Source of the DNA: a virus
Length of the DNA: 64,000 bases
Virus record (IMG/VR): IMGVR_UViG_3300030339_000012
Coordinates: 33,085 to 97,084 of that record
Strand: one strand, 5' to 3'
A program made the position numbers and the translations under genes. Shown one piece after another: positions 32,990 to 41,359 of this stretch. Below the pieces are notes generated by a model. It was not told the origin of the DNA, did no database searches, and saw nothing but the letters and a program-made list of their open reading frames with translations. Within the stretch, counting starts at the first letter, position 1, and the number at the start of each line of letters is the position of its first letter.

Positions 32990-33643
32990 ATGTTTTTTTT
33001 TAAAAGTAAAATAAATGAATTGACATATTTACGTCAATATACACATCATAGTGATTATGATTCATCAGAAAAAATGAAATATGAATCAATTGATAGTATT
33101 ATGAAATACTTCAGAAAAATGATTGATATTGATGAAAAATGTGGATTATCAATAGAATCAAAATTTAAAGATGTTATTTATCCTGTTTTTGATTTAGATT
33201 GTAAATCTAAATATGAATTATTTAAAACTTTACATGAAGATACTCCATATGTAATATTCATAAGTAGTTGTAACGATGACGATGATGATGAAAAAAAATA
33301 TCACTATTGGGGAATTATTGGAAATTCTAACAAAAAATTCAAAGAATTAATATCAAATCAAAATTGGAAAATCTGCAATGATAATAATTATGTAAAATTT
33401 TCAACAGAAATAAGTAAAATTCTAATTAGAGGAATATTTGAAAATAAAAATAGAAAGCCAAAATTATTTGAAAAAAATGGTATTCTATCTGAAGATTTTG
33501 AAATGTTCATATCTAAATTAGAAAGTCATTATAATACTAATGGCTTTGAATTGTCAGTATTAAGATATAAGAATACTGAACTATTGATACAATTCAATAG
33601 AAAATTAAAATTGAAAAAGATAAATTATAGTGAAAAAGAATAA
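32990..33643 (+). CDS. Conserved phage protein with basic tail
   Basis: 217 residues. LTYLRQYTHHSDYDSSEKMK, VIYPVFDLDCKSKYELFKTL, KYHYWGIIG, ILIRGIFENKNRKPKLF and GFELSVLRYKNTELLIQFNR follow a pattern I recall from a widespread phage protein family without known function. The FDLD and HYWGI spacing is faintly like small primase-type folds, which I cannot support further. Ends NRKLKLKKINYSEKE (tail family). It overlaps the mini-gene that follows by 14 bases. Confidence 0.65.
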   Translation: MFFFKSKINELTYLRQYTHHSDYDSSEKMKYESIDSIMKYFRKMIDIDEKCGLSIESKFKDVIYPVFDLDCKSKYELFKTLHEDTPYVIFISSCNDDDDDEKKYHYWGIIGNSNKKFKELISNQNWKICNDNNYVKFSTEISKILIRGIFENKNRKPKLFEKNGILSEDFEMFISKLESHYNTNGFELSVLRYKNTELLIQFNRKLKLKKINYSEKE

Positions 33644-33800
33644 AAAAAATGAAAATATTTTTAATGTAGTTAACTTAGATTTTGCAAGCTTATATCCATC
33701 CTCATTTAAAATTGATGAACGATTGATTGCTGAGCTAAATAGAAAAAAAACAAATGAAAAAAGACGGCAAAAGCTTGAAAAAATAAATAACTTAAAATGA
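33630..33800 (+). CDS. 56-residue mini-gene carrying a polymerase motif A-like peptide
   Basis: GTG start inside the previous gene and TGA stop in an ATGA overlap with the next gene. Residues 12-27 read NVVNLDFASLYPSSFK, a near-perfect family B DNA polymerase motif A (compare CFDFASLYPTTM in the polymerase at 10830). The rest is a charged helix ending RRQKLEKINNLK, the basic tail. It is too short to be a polymerase and has no exonuclease or motif C. A real, coupled gene is more likely than a decayed one because both junctions are tight. Confidence 0.5.
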   Translation: MKKNKKNENIFNVVNLDFASLYPSSFKIDERLIAELNRKKTNEKRRQKLEKINNLK

Positions 33801-34306
33801 AAAAAATAGTAAATGGATGTTTAAATTGTCCTTTTTGTCATACTGAGTATGATTATGATACAATAGGAAAACCAGACACTGATGTATGTGTATTGTCAAA
33901 TTATTTAAAATTAAATAATCCTTATATTGATTTGAATGAAAATGAATATAAACCAAAATGGTGTCCTCTTATAAATGATGATTATACTTTTAAATTTAAA
34001 GAATTTTCTGATAAAACAAAAAATGAGATACTAACTTTAAATAAAAAAATATCTGAAAATGAATACCAATATGGACAAGATTATGAAAATGATGAATTTG
34101 ATTATATTGCGAATAACATAGAAAACAAAGAATTATATAAAAAATTAGATGAATTGATGAATAATGATGAATTATCTGATTACAATGAAGACATCAAAGA
34201 AGAATTTAATAATAGTATAGATCAAGTTAAAAATCAATTGAAAAATTTAGAAGCACTTGGTACAAAATTAAACGATGAATTGAACAATTTAGGTAATATA
34301 CATTAA
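33797..34306 (+). CDS. Small Cys-rich protein with helical C-terminus
   Basis: 169 residues. CLNCPFCHTEYDYDTIG...CVLSN...KWCPL forms a probable zinc site in the first 60 residues. Residues 70-169 are acidic helices (coiled coil QVKNQLKNLEALGTKLNDEL). Translationally coupled to the mini-gene. Confidence 0.6.
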   Translation: MKKIVNGCLNCPFCHTEYDYDTIGKPDTDVCVLSNYLKLNNPYIDLNENEYKPKWCPLINDDYTFKFKEFSDKTKNEILTLNKKISENEYQYGQDYENDEFDYIANNIENKELYKKLDELMNNDELSDYNEDIKEEFNNSIDQVKNQLKNLEALGTKLNDELNNLGNIH

Positions 34307-34316
34307 TCTAAATATT

Positions 34317-34652
34317 ATGAAAATAATACCTATAAAATCAAAAAAACAAGATAATGGTTTGTGGGGTATGCCTAAAAATTGTTATTATATCGAACACTAT
34401 TTTCAATTAGAAGAAAGAAATGAATTTATTTTATCTGCATTAATAAATTGTTTGAATACTAAATTTAATGAGAGATTTGAAATGTCTCTTTTGAGTGAAA
34501 AAAAGATTTATTTTAAATTTGAAAAACATGGAACTGTGATTCTTTCATTTAATGATTATGAAGTATTTAATGATAAGTTGTATGAATTTGATAATGTTAA
34601 TGAACATAATATTTTTATGAGAAAACAGAAATTAATAGAAATTAATGTATAA
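34317..34652 (+). CDS. Small protein with basic tail
   Basis: 111 residues. KQDNGLWGMPKNCYYIEHYF then a helical and beta domain, ending FMRKQKLIEINV (tail family). Overlaps the next gene by eight bases. Not recognised. Confidence 0.55.
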   Translation: MKIIPIKSKKQDNGLWGMPKNCYYIEHYFQLEERNEFILSALINCLNTKFNERFEMSLLSEKKIYFKFEKHGTVILSFNDYEVFNDKLYEFDNVNEHNIFMRKQKLIEINV

Positions 34653-34935
34653 ATACAACAGCAATTCACCAGAATATCAAAAATTACTTGAAGAATTAAA
34701 ATTATATTATATAAATATACTTAAAGAATCAGAGTTCGGATATAATGTATATAGTGTATTAAGATTTATGAAAAGTGATAATAACAATTATGATTATATT
34801 GTTTCTGTTAAATTAGAAAAAAAATATAAATTAACAGGATATCATTATGTTATAGAACATCATTATTTATCTGAACTTCAATTAAATAATATAAGCAGAA
34901 TAAATAAACTGAATAAATTATGTCAGACAACATAG
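34645..34935 (+). CDS. Small tailed protein, paralogue of next gene
   Basis: 96 residues. Shares with the protein at 34920 the order xYxxLLxELKxYY, a beta hairpin, and LxELQxxxIxRIxKLNKL. The tail RINKLNKLCQTT is at the end. Function unknown. Confidence 0.6.
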   Translation: MYKYNSNSPEYQKLLEELKLYYINILKESEFGYNVYSVLRFMKSDNNNYDYIVSVKLEKKYKLTGYHYVIEHHYLSELQLNNISRINKLNKLCQTT

Positions 34936-35201
34936 TATCTAATTTAGATACTAAATCATATCTACTGTTATTAAGAGAATTGAAAAAATATTATAACAAA
35001 AAATTCAATAATAAATATGATTTTAGTATTCGTGAAATAGTTAAAGAATTCAATTCATCACTTTATACTGTAGTTATTATATTTCATTATAATAGTAAAC
35101 ATGATAGTTATGAAATTAAAATTTTAACTGAACTTCAAGTGATTTCAATATTGAGAATATCTAAACTAAATAAAATAAATGAAAGACACAGAATTAACTA
35201 A
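34920..35201 (+). CDS. Small tailed protein, paralogue of previous gene
   Basis: 93 residues. YLLLLRELKKYYNKKFNNKY, VIIFHYNSKHDSYEIKILTELQV and the tail LRISKLNKINE align with the preceding gene, so the pair is a tandem duplication now strongly diverged. Overlaps both neighbours. Confidence 0.6.
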   Translation: MSDNIVSNLDTKSYLLLLRELKKYYNKKFNNKYDFSIREIVKEFNSSLYTVVIIFHYNSKHDSYEIKILTELQVISILRISKLNKINERHRIN

Positions 35202-35448
35202 CGATGATTTTAAAGTAGGACAAATTGTCACTTGTGTAACATTTGATGATAATGATTACTGGGATCAACATTTGACAGTAGGGAAAAAATATAAAATTGA
35301 GGATATTGATTGGCATTTTGAAAATAAAATTGTGGTAAGAAGTGATAACAAAAAATTGAGTCAATTTGTACCAATACGATTTTTTTCTGATAAAAAAATA
35401 ATTAGAAAAATGAAATTAGAAAAACTGAATAAAATATGTACAAAGTAG
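35179..35448 (+). CDS. Small KVGD-type protein with basic tail
   Basis: 89 residues. FKVGQIVTCVTFDDNDYW, LTVGKKYKIEDIDW and IRFFSDKKIIRKMKLEKLNK: an SH3/KOW-like barrel followed by the tail. Paralogue of the next two genes and of 38132. Confidence 0.65.
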   Translation: MKDTELTNDDFKVGQIVTCVTFDDNDYWDQHLTVGKKYKIEDIDWHFENKIVVRSDNKKLSQFVPIRFFSDKKIIRKMKLEKLNKICTK

Positions 35449-35768
35449 GAGATATTATGGTTTGTATTGATAATACGCCTAAATCTGATAACATTTTTTA
35501 TGATTTCATTTCATATTGTTTAAAATACAAAAAATCAAATCCTTTAGAAATAAATAAAACATATACCATTAAAAAAATTCAATCATATTGGGATGATGAT
35601 GGAAATTGCTATGAATTACTTGATGATACTAGCAGTAGATATCAAAATACTTCATATATGTTAGAAGAAGTTGAGGAAATATATGGATATACAGTTTTTG
35701 ATATAAATAGATTTATTGGGTTAAAAGAATATAGAACATCAAAACTAAAAAAATTAAATGAAATATGA
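35436..35768 (+). CDS. Small KVGD-type protein with basic tail
   Basis: 110 residues. YKVGDIMVCIDNTPKSDN, LEINKTYTIKKIQSYWDDD, INRFIGLKEYRTSKLKKLN. Same layout as its neighbours with a longer insertion in the barrel. Overlaps both. Confidence 0.65.
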   Translation: MYKVGDIMVCIDNTPKSDNIFYDFISYCLKYKKSNPLEINKTYTIKKIQSYWDDDGNCYELLDDTSSRYQNTSYMLEEVEEIYGYTVFDINRFIGLKEYRTSKLKKLNEI

Positions 35769-36009
35769 CAAAATTATAGTTGGAGATTTTTTAATTTGCA
35801 TTAAAAATGATTATACAAATGATAACCTCATAACAGTAAATAAAGAATATAAAGTATTAGAAATAGGTAGAAATTATAGTACAATAACAATAATGACAGA
35901 TGTTGGTATCATATGCGATATAATATTTTATTCATTTTTCATTAGTAAAAGAATTTTAAGAAAAAATAAATTGAATAAATTGAATAAAATATTTTGTGAA
36001 TTGGATTAA
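35758..36009 (+). CDS. Small KVGD-type protein with basic tail
   Basis: 83 residues. IIVGDFLICIKNDYTNDN, ITVNKEYKVLEIGRNYS, FFISKRILRKNKLNKLNKI. Third in the tandem set; last gene before the RtcB promoter. Confidence 0.65.
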   Translation: MKYDKIIVGDFLICIKNDYTNDNLITVNKEYKVLEIGRNYSTITIMTDVGIICDIIFYSFFISKRILRKNKLNKLNKIFCELD

Positions 36010-36023
36010 TTGTTGTACATTTG
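35993..36023 (+). promoter_or_regulatory. Bacteroidetes-type promoter for rtcB
   Basis: TTTG at 35993-35996, 19-base spacer, TACATTTG at 36016-36023. Confidence 0.75.
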
Positions 36024-36075
36024 CAAAAAATATTAAAAAATAGAATTAAATTAATTAAAAAAAGTAGGTAAAATT

Positions 36076-37470
36076 ATGATTGAGTTAAAAGGTAAATATA
36101 CAGACGCTAAAATATTTATAGATGAAGTTGAAGAAGGAGTCTATACACAAATATACAATGTCATTAACTCAGAAACATCTAATGGGTTGAAAGTCAGACT
36201 AATGCCAGACGTGCATGTTGGCTCAGATATTTGTATTGGGTTTTCCATGGAATTGGGTAAGTATCTCAAACCAAGCACTATAGGTGTGGATATCGGCTGC
36301 GGGATGCTAAGTGCTAGATTTTCAGGTAGAACCACATTAGATTTAGAAAAAATTGATAATCTGATACGTGAAAATGTTCCTATGGGATTTGGTATGCACG
36401 AAGATATCAAATTTAAAAATATCCCTTTTGGTGATGTTCAAGTAATTGCAGATAACTTCATTGTAAAATTTAACGAAAAATTTGGGACATCTTATGATTC
36501 TCCATCATACAATGATAAATGGCTAACATCTAAATTGAAAGATATTGGAATTGATGAAGGTAAATTTTACAAATCTATTGGTACATTAGGAGGTGGTAAC
36601 CACTTTATTGAACTTGGTAAGTCAGATAAGACTAATGATTATTGGGTAACAGTCCACTCTGGGTCAAGAAACTTTGGACTTAAAATTGCGGAATACTGGA
36701 CTAAAGTTGCAAGAGGTAAAGTATTTGTTGCAACCAAAGAATATAACATGGAATTGGATGACATTACAATGAATACTTATCCTAAATCTGATATTGATAA
36801 AAAAATAAAAGAATTAAGGACAAGATACAGTCTTAATATTGACAAAGAATATTTAGATGGTGAGTATCTTATTGGATATCTATTTGATATGATTTTTGCT
36901 CAACAATATGCTCTATGGAGTAGAAAAACAATGTTATCATTGATAAAAAAAGCATTGAATATCAAAAAGTTTGATGAAGAAATTCATTCAATACATAACT
37001 ATGTTGATTTCAAAGATTTTATCATAAGAAAAGGTGCAATCTCATCTTATGTTGGTGAAAAAATGATTATACCATTCAATATGAGAGATGGAATACTTAT
37101 ATGCGAAGGTAAATCAAATGAAGATTGGAACAACTCAGCACCACATGGGTCTGGTCGTTTGATGTCAAGATCAAAAGCAAAAGAGTCAATTGATTTAAAA
37201 GATTTTCAGAAAGTAATGAAAGGTATATATTCAACATCTGTATGTAAAAGTACAATTGATGAATCACCATTTGCTTACAAAAACTCTGATATGATTGAAA
37301 AAGCTATCGAGCCTACTGCATTAATTCTTGATAAAATAAAACCAATCTTAAACATAAAAGATAAATCTGAAGGTACATCTTGGAAAGATAAGAAAGAGCA
37401 AAAAAAGAAAGATAAGCAACGTAACAACGAAAGAAATGAAGTTTCTTATCAAAAGATGAAAAAATTCTAA
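36076..37470 (+). CDS. rtcB: RtcB RNA ligase
   Basis: Joins 2',3'-cyclic phosphate and 5'-OH RNA ends using GTP and Mn2+. Hallmarks: LMPDVHVGSDICIGF, GVDIGCGM (metal-binding C75), LGGGNHFIEL (H176), TVHSGSRNFG (H194), HNYVDF (H307) and SAPHGSGRLMSR with H357 in the position of the guanylated histidine. 464 residues is normal length, with a basic C-terminal tail (KKEQKKKDKQRNNERNE). Own host-type promoter and terminator. The usual phage use would be repair of tRNA or rRNA cut by host ribonucleases; no tRNA gene is in this window. Confidence 0.95.
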   Translation: MIELKGKYTDAKIFIDEVEEGVYTQIYNVINSETSNGLKVRLMPDVHVGSDICIGFSMELGKYLKPSTIGVDIGCGMLSARFSGRTTLDLEKIDNLIRENVPMGFGMHEDIKFKNIPFGDVQVIADNFIVKFNEKFGTSYDSPSYNDKWLTSKLKDIGIDEGKFYKSIGTLGGGNHFIELGKSDKTNDYWVTVHSGSRNFGLKIAEYWTKVARGKVFVATKEYNMELDDITMNTYPKSDIDKKIKELRTRYSLNIDKEYLDGEYLIGYLFDMIFAQQYALWSRKTMLSLIKKALNIKKFDEEIHSIHNYVDFKDFIIRKGAISSYVGEKMIIPFNMRDGILICEGKSNEDWNNSAPHGSGRLMSRSKAKESIDLKDFQKVMKGIYSTSVCKSTIDESPFAYKNSDMIEKAIEPTALILDKIKPILNIKDKSEGTSWKDKKEQKKKDKQRNNERNEVSYQKMKKF

Positions 37471-37472
37471 AT

Positions 37473-37510
37473 AAAAAAGGATGAAAAAATTATTTTCATC
37501 CTTTTTTTTT
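37473..37510 (+). terminator. Rho-independent terminator after rtcB
   Basis: Stem 37473-37487 with 37493-37507, flanked by A6 and T9 runs. Confidence 0.9.
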
Positions 37511-37517
37511 GCGAAAA

Positions 37518-37549
37518 TTTGTAAGATACAAATAATTTTATTATCTTTG
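37518..37549 (+). promoter_or_regulatory. Bacteroidetes-type promoter
   Basis: TTTG at 37518-37521, 20-base spacer, TATCTTTG at 37542-37549, directly behind the rtcB terminator. Confidence 0.75.
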
Positions 37550-37563
37550 CACAAAATATAAAA

Positions 37564-37746
37564 ATGACAGAAGAAGATAGAAAAAAATATGAAGTAACTC
37601 TTAGAGAAAATCTATTAAAGCATATTGATGATTTAAGAGAAAAAATTTCAAGTAATGAGATTTTTCCACATGGAAGTCAAGATTTAGAATCATTAGTTGA
37701 AATTGATGATAATATTGAAGCTTGTTTAAATTGTTGGTATTATTAA
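37564..37746 (+). CDS. Very small acidic protein
   Basis: 60 residues, helical (LRENLLKHIDDLREKISSNE) and ending CLNCWYY. Not recognised. First gene behind the promoter. Confidence 0.55.
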   Translation: MTEEDRKKYEVTLRENLLKHIDDLREKISSNEIFPHGSQDLESLVEIDDNIEACLNCWYY

Positions 37747-37756
37747 TCTTAAAAAT

Positions 37757-38035
37757 ATGAAACAAGTATTAGATGAAACTAAACAGATTCATTATGTAGA
37801 TGAATGTGAGATTATAGAATTTATAACAATAAATTCTAACATGGAATGGAACGACTGTTGCGATTATATAAGAGAGCATAATATATCATCAGTAGAAGGT
37901 ATATCTCATTGGATAAAATCTGAATTAATTGAAGAAAATAGAGATGATTATGACACAGAAGCATATTATTGGGTATTAGCTTTTTTTGAAGCACATCCTT
38001 GGATAAATAAAATGATGATTGTTTTTGACAGTTAA
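37757..38035 (+). CDS. Conserved small phage protein
   Basis: 92 residues, acidic. MEWNDCCDYIREHNISSVEG and AYYWVLAFFEAHPWINKMMI form a pattern I recall from other phage small proteins; function unknown. The 96-base gap that follows holds only two overlapping micro-frames. Confidence 0.6.
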   Translation: MKQVLDETKQIHYVDECEIIEFITINSNMEWNDCCDYIREHNISSVEGISHWIKSELIEENRDDYDTEAYYWVLAFFEAHPWINKMMIVFDS

Positions 38036-38131
38036 AAAAATATATAATGTCAATTTGTCATATACTATGACTCATTGTCATTATATTTGTTTTGGCATAA
38101 GATTTGAATAATAAGAAGTAATTAAATAATA

Positions 38132-38365
38132 ATGTTTAAATTAGGAGAAATTGTAGTTTGTATTGATGATAGTGATGATACTACTACATATGAACCATAT
38201 AAAAATTTAAAAAAATACTCAACATATGAGGTAAAGAATGACGGATATTATTTTAATACTATTAGTGTTTCATTAACTGATATAAAAGGAAGATTCAGAG
38301 TAACAAGATTCATGTCTGTTAAAGAATATAGAAAATTAAAATTAGAAAAATTAAATAAAAAATAA
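38132..38365 (+). CDS. Small KVGD-type protein with basic tail
   Basis: 77 residues. FKLGEIVVCIDDSDDTT, STYEVKNDGYYF, VTRFMSVKEYRKLKLEKLNK: the cleanest example of barrel plus tail. Ends 11 bases before dnaK. Confidence 0.7.
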   Translation: MFKLGEIVVCIDDSDDTTTYEPYKNLKKYSTYEVKNDGYYFNTISVSLTDIKGRFRVTRFMSVKEYRKLKLEKLNKK

Positions 38366-38376
38366 AAAAGTAAATT

Positions 38377-40263
38377 ATGGGAAAAATTATTGGAATTGAC
38401 TTGGGTTCATATAACTCAGCAGTATCTATTGTAGAAGGTGGACAAACAATTGTCATACCTAATTCAGAAGGATCAGTATCAACACCATCTGTTGTTGCAT
38501 TTGATGTGAAAACAGGAGAAATTAAAGTTGGTGATGCAGCTAAAAGGCAAGCAGCATTAAATCCAAAAAACACAATTTTTAATATCAAAAGACTTATTGG
38601 TAGAACTTATGACGAAGTTAAACATCTAAAACGTCCTTATGACATTGTAGATAATAATGGTAAAGCTGCTGTAAAAATTGGAGATAGAATATATTCACCA
38701 GAAGAAATATCTGCAATCATTCTTCAAAAAATGAAAAAAACAGCAGAGGATTATCTTGGAGCAAATGTAGAAAGTGCTGTAATAACAGTACCAGCGTATT
38801 TTAATTCAGATGAAAGAAGTAGCACAAAAGTAGCAGGAGAAATTGCTGGATTAAAAGTAGAAAGAATTATATCAGAACCAACTGCTGCTTCATTAAACAT
38901 AAAAAATGAAACTGATAAATTATATTTTATAATAGATAGTGGTGGTTGTACATCAGATTTTAGTTCAATTTCAATTGAAGATGGCTTATTTGAAGTAATA
39001 GCAACAGATGGTAGTTTAGATCTTGGAGGTAATTTAATTGATGATGCACTTGTTAATTACATTTCTGATGATTTTTTAAAAGAATCAGGAGTAGATATAA
39101 GAAAAGATCCTATGGCTCTTCAACGTGTCACAGAAGCAGCAGAAAAAGCAAAAATTGAGTTATCTAATGTTACACAAACAGAAATCAATTTACCTTATAT
39201 TACTGCAGTTGACGGAACGCCAAAACATTTAGTTAAAACTATAACTCGTGCCAAATTTGAACAATTAATTCAATTTTATGTTGACGAAACAATGAAATTA
39301 ATTAAATCATCAATTAAAAAAAGCAATAAGAATATAAGTGATATTGATGAAATTGTTCTTGTAGGAGGTAGCACAAGAATACCATATTTAGTAGATAACA
39401 TTGAAAAATATTTTGGTAAGAAATCTAACAAGTCTCTTAACGCTGATACTGCCATAGCATCAGGGGCTGCTATACAAGGATCCGTTCTTGCTGGAGATAC
39501 AACTGACATATTATTACTTGATGTTACAGCGTTGAGCTTCTGTATTGAAACCATGGGTGGTGTATCAACTAAAATGATAGAAGCAAATACTACAATACCG
39601 ACAAGTAAGTCACAGGTATTCAGTACGGCTTCGGATAACCAACCAAGTGTCCAGGTTAATGTTTGTACAGGAGAAAGACCTATGTATGTAAACAACAAAC
39701 ACTTAGGTACATTTTCACTTGATGTTCCACCTGCTCGTAGAGGTACACCACAAGTAGAAATCACATTCAGCATTGATAGCAATTCTATTCTAACAGTCAA
39801 AGCTGTTGATAAAGCAACTGGAAAATCCAATGATATTAGAATTGAAGGTAAATCATCGTTAACAAAAGAAGAGATTGAAAGAATGAAGAATGAAGCTGAA
39901 CAAAATGCTGATTCAGATAAAAAAGAAAAAGAGAAAGTTGATAAACTTAATCAAGCAGATTCTATGATTTTTCAAACAGAAAAACAAATTGAAGATTTTT
40001 CTGATAAGTTAACTGAAGAAAACAAAACTGAATTGAATTCTAAGCTTGGTAATCTTAAAGAAGCTCACAAAACTCAAAATGTTGATACTATTGATAACTG
40101 CATTAAAGAATTGAATGATTCTTGGCAAAATATTAGTTCTAAGCTTTATGAAAAATCTCAAAATGAGTCAACAAATGATTCTAATCCAACAAATGAAACT
40201 CAATCACCTAATAAAGATGATTCTGAAAATGTGACAGACGTAGATTTTGAGGAAGTAAAATAA
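38377..40263 (+). CDS. dnaK: DnaK (Hsp70) chaperone, divergent nucleotide-binding loops
   Basis: ATP-driven protein-folding chaperone, 628 residues with all parts: ATPase domain (1-375), linker DILLLDVTALS, substrate-binding beta domain (GTPQVEITFSIDSNSILTVKA) and helical lid, ending DVDFEEVK. Kept: IGIDLG, FNIKRLIGR with the K70 equivalent, ISEPTAASL with the E171 equivalent, VLVGGSTRIP. Changed: phosphate-1 loop DLGSYNS (DLGTTNS in DnaK) and phosphate-2 loop DSGGCTSDFSS (DLGGGTFDVS). Those loops contact nucleotide phosphates, so kinetics may differ. No DnaJ or GrpE gene is nearby, so host co-chaperones would be needed. Very unusual in a phage. Confidence 0.95.
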   Translation: MGKIIGIDLGSYNSAVSIVEGGQTIVIPNSEGSVSTPSVVAFDVKTGEIKVGDAAKRQAALNPKNTIFNIKRLIGRTYDEVKHLKRPYDIVDNNGKAAVKIGDRIYSPEEISAIILQKMKKTAEDYLGANVESAVITVPAYFNSDERSSTKVAGEIAGLKVERIISEPTAASLNIKNETDKLYFIIDSGGCTSDFSSISIEDGLFEVIATDGSLDLGGNLIDDALVNYISDDFLKESGVDIRKDPMALQRVTEAAEKAKIELSNVTQTEINLPYITAVDGTPKHLVKTITRAKFEQLIQFYVDETMKLIKSSIKKSNKNISDIDEIVLVGGSTRIPYLVDNIEKYFGKKSNKSLNADTAIASGAAIQGSVLAGDTTDILLLDVTALSFCIETMGGVSTKMIEANTTIPTSKSQVFSTASDNQPSVQVNVCTGERPMYVNNKHLGTFSLDVPPARRGTPQVEITFSIDSNSILTVKAVDKATGKSNDIRIEGKSSLTKEEIERMKNEAEQNADSDKKEKEKVDKLNQADSMIFQTEKQIEDFSDKLTEENKTELNSKLGNLKEAHKTQNVDTIDNCIKELNDSWQNISSKLYEKSQNESTNDSNPTNETQSPNKDDSENVTDVDFEEVK

Positions 40264-40292
40264 TTTTTTTAAAATAATTTAAAATAAAAAAT

Positions 40293-40320
40293 AAAGTCAG
40301 ATTAGTTCTGGCTTTTTTTA
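40293..40320 (+). terminator. Probable terminator after dnaK
   Basis: AAGTCAGA pairs with TCTGGCTT (one G-U) around a TTAGT loop, followed by T7. Confidence 0.65.
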
Positions 40321-40322
40321 TA

Positions 40323-40330
40323 TATCTTTG
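40323..40330 (+). promoter_or_regulatory. Probable Bacteroidetes-type -7 element
   Basis: TATCTTTG immediately after the terminator; no clear TTTG at -33. Confidence 0.5.
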
Positions 40331-40358
40331 TATCACGAATATTAAAAAATTATAAAAC

Positions 40359-40601
40359 ATGTTCAATATAAATAGGAAACATCTTTGTAAGAAAAACTCA
40401 AAGTATTGTATTAAAGGTAATATTTATGATATTCATATGATATCTTTTAATTGTATTTCAATATATTTGGATAATTATCCTATTTATGAAAATTTTATAT
40501 TTGAGGAAGGTTATTATACATATTTAAATTTTTATGATTATTTTTATACTGAGAAGGAAGAAAGGAAATTAAAATTAGAAAATATTAAAAATGTCAGATA
40601 A
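40359..40601 (+). CDS. Small tailed protein, paralogue of next gene
   Basis: 80 residues, aromatic-rich. Ends FYDYFYTEKEERKLKLENIK (tail family). The region SKYCIKGNIYDIHMISFN corresponds to the next protein. Overlaps it by 11 bases. Confidence 0.55.
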   Translation: MFNINRKHLCKKNSKYCIKGNIYDIHMISFNCISIYLDNYPIYENFIFEEGYYTYLNFYDYFYTEKEERKLKLENIKNVR

Positions 40602-40890
40602 TAAAAAAATAAATAAAGAAAGGAAATATCGTTGCAAAGAATCAATATATGGTTTTATAATAAATAAATATTATGAAATTAATGAGATATACACATATAT
40701 GATTGAGATGCGTATTATTGTTAATTATCAATATAATTATTATTGTTTCTCATTAGAAGATGATTATGATTCACTTCCTAATTTTAATAGATTTTTTTAT
40801 TCTGAGAAAGAAGAAAGGAAAGTAAAATTAAAACAAATAGAAGAATCACAAAAAATCACAAAAAATAATAATATTTTACTTGAAGCATAA
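40591..40890 (+). CDS. Small tailed protein, paralogue of previous gene
   Basis: 99 residues. RYRCKESIYGFIINKYYEIN and NRFFYSEKEERKVKLKQIEE match the preceding gene; the tail is followed by 16 further residues. Confidence 0.55.
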   Translation: MSDNKKINKERKYRCKESIYGFIINKYYEINEIYTYMIEMRIIVNYQYNYYCFSLEDDYDSLPNFNRFFYSEKEERKVKLKQIEESQKITKNNNILLEA

Positions 40891-40908
40891 AAAATAGTTG
40901 TATCTTTG
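40880..40908 (+). promoter_or_regulatory. Bacteroidetes-type promoter
   Basis: TTG at 40880-40882, 18-base spacer, TATCTTTG at 40901-40908, overlapping the end of the preceding gene. Confidence 0.7.
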
Positions 40909-40933
40909 TATCATAATTATAAAACTAAATCAA

Positions 40934-41113
40934 ATGGAAAATCCTTATTATCAAATGATGATTAAAAATGCAAGAGCATTTGTTCGATCAAGCAAAAATC
41001 AAGAAGATGTAGAAAATAGAATTTCTATTTTTGAAATTAGTGAGGTTCTTGCTATTTGCACTGGTAAATTAAAAGAAGATATCGTTATTGAACTCGCTGG
41101 ATTTGATAAATAA
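40934..41113 (+). CDS. Small hypothetical protein
   Basis: The ATG at 40934 is used because it lies just downstream of the promoter; an upstream alternative start would fall inside it. 59 residues, helical (YYQMMIKNARAFVRSSKNQE). Not recognised. Confidence 0.6.
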   Translation: MENPYYQMMIKNARAFVRSSKNQEDVENRISIFEISEVLAICTGKLKEDIVIELAGFDK

Positions 41114-41128
41114 TCTAAATATATTTAT

Positions 41129-41356
41129 ATGACGAAAGATGAAATTTTACAGCAAATTAAAAATGAAGCATTAAATAATATTGCTAAAATTTATAATCCA
41201 AAATATAAGTTTGATTATTATGAATGTGATAATATAGGAGAGTATGGAGGTGAAGATGTAAGTTGTTCTGAACAAAGAGAGAACAAAATCAGTTCTATTA
41301 TTGAAAAAATGAATAAAGACATTGAAGAAACTAAGAAAAAATATAAATTTAAATAA
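41129..41356 (+). CDS. Small hypothetical protein
   Basis: 75 residues, charged, with DYYECDNIGEYGGEDVSCSE and a helical end KKKYKFK. Not recognised. Confidence 0.5.
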   Translation: MTKDEILQQIKNEALNNIAKIYNPKYKFDYYECDNIGEYGGEDVSCSEQRENKISSIIEKMNKDIEETKKKYKFK

Positions 41357-41359
41357 TTT

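Noticed and set aside
38047-38111. Two overlapping micro-frames (MSICHIL and MTHCHYICFGIRFE) in a 96-base gap
   Set aside because: Too short, no own promoter; ATGA overlap and shared CH residues are intriguing but may be chance.
39276-39830. A 184-codon minus-strand frame within dnaK
   Set aside because: Antisense shadow of conserved Hsp70 coding sequence; no recognisable product.
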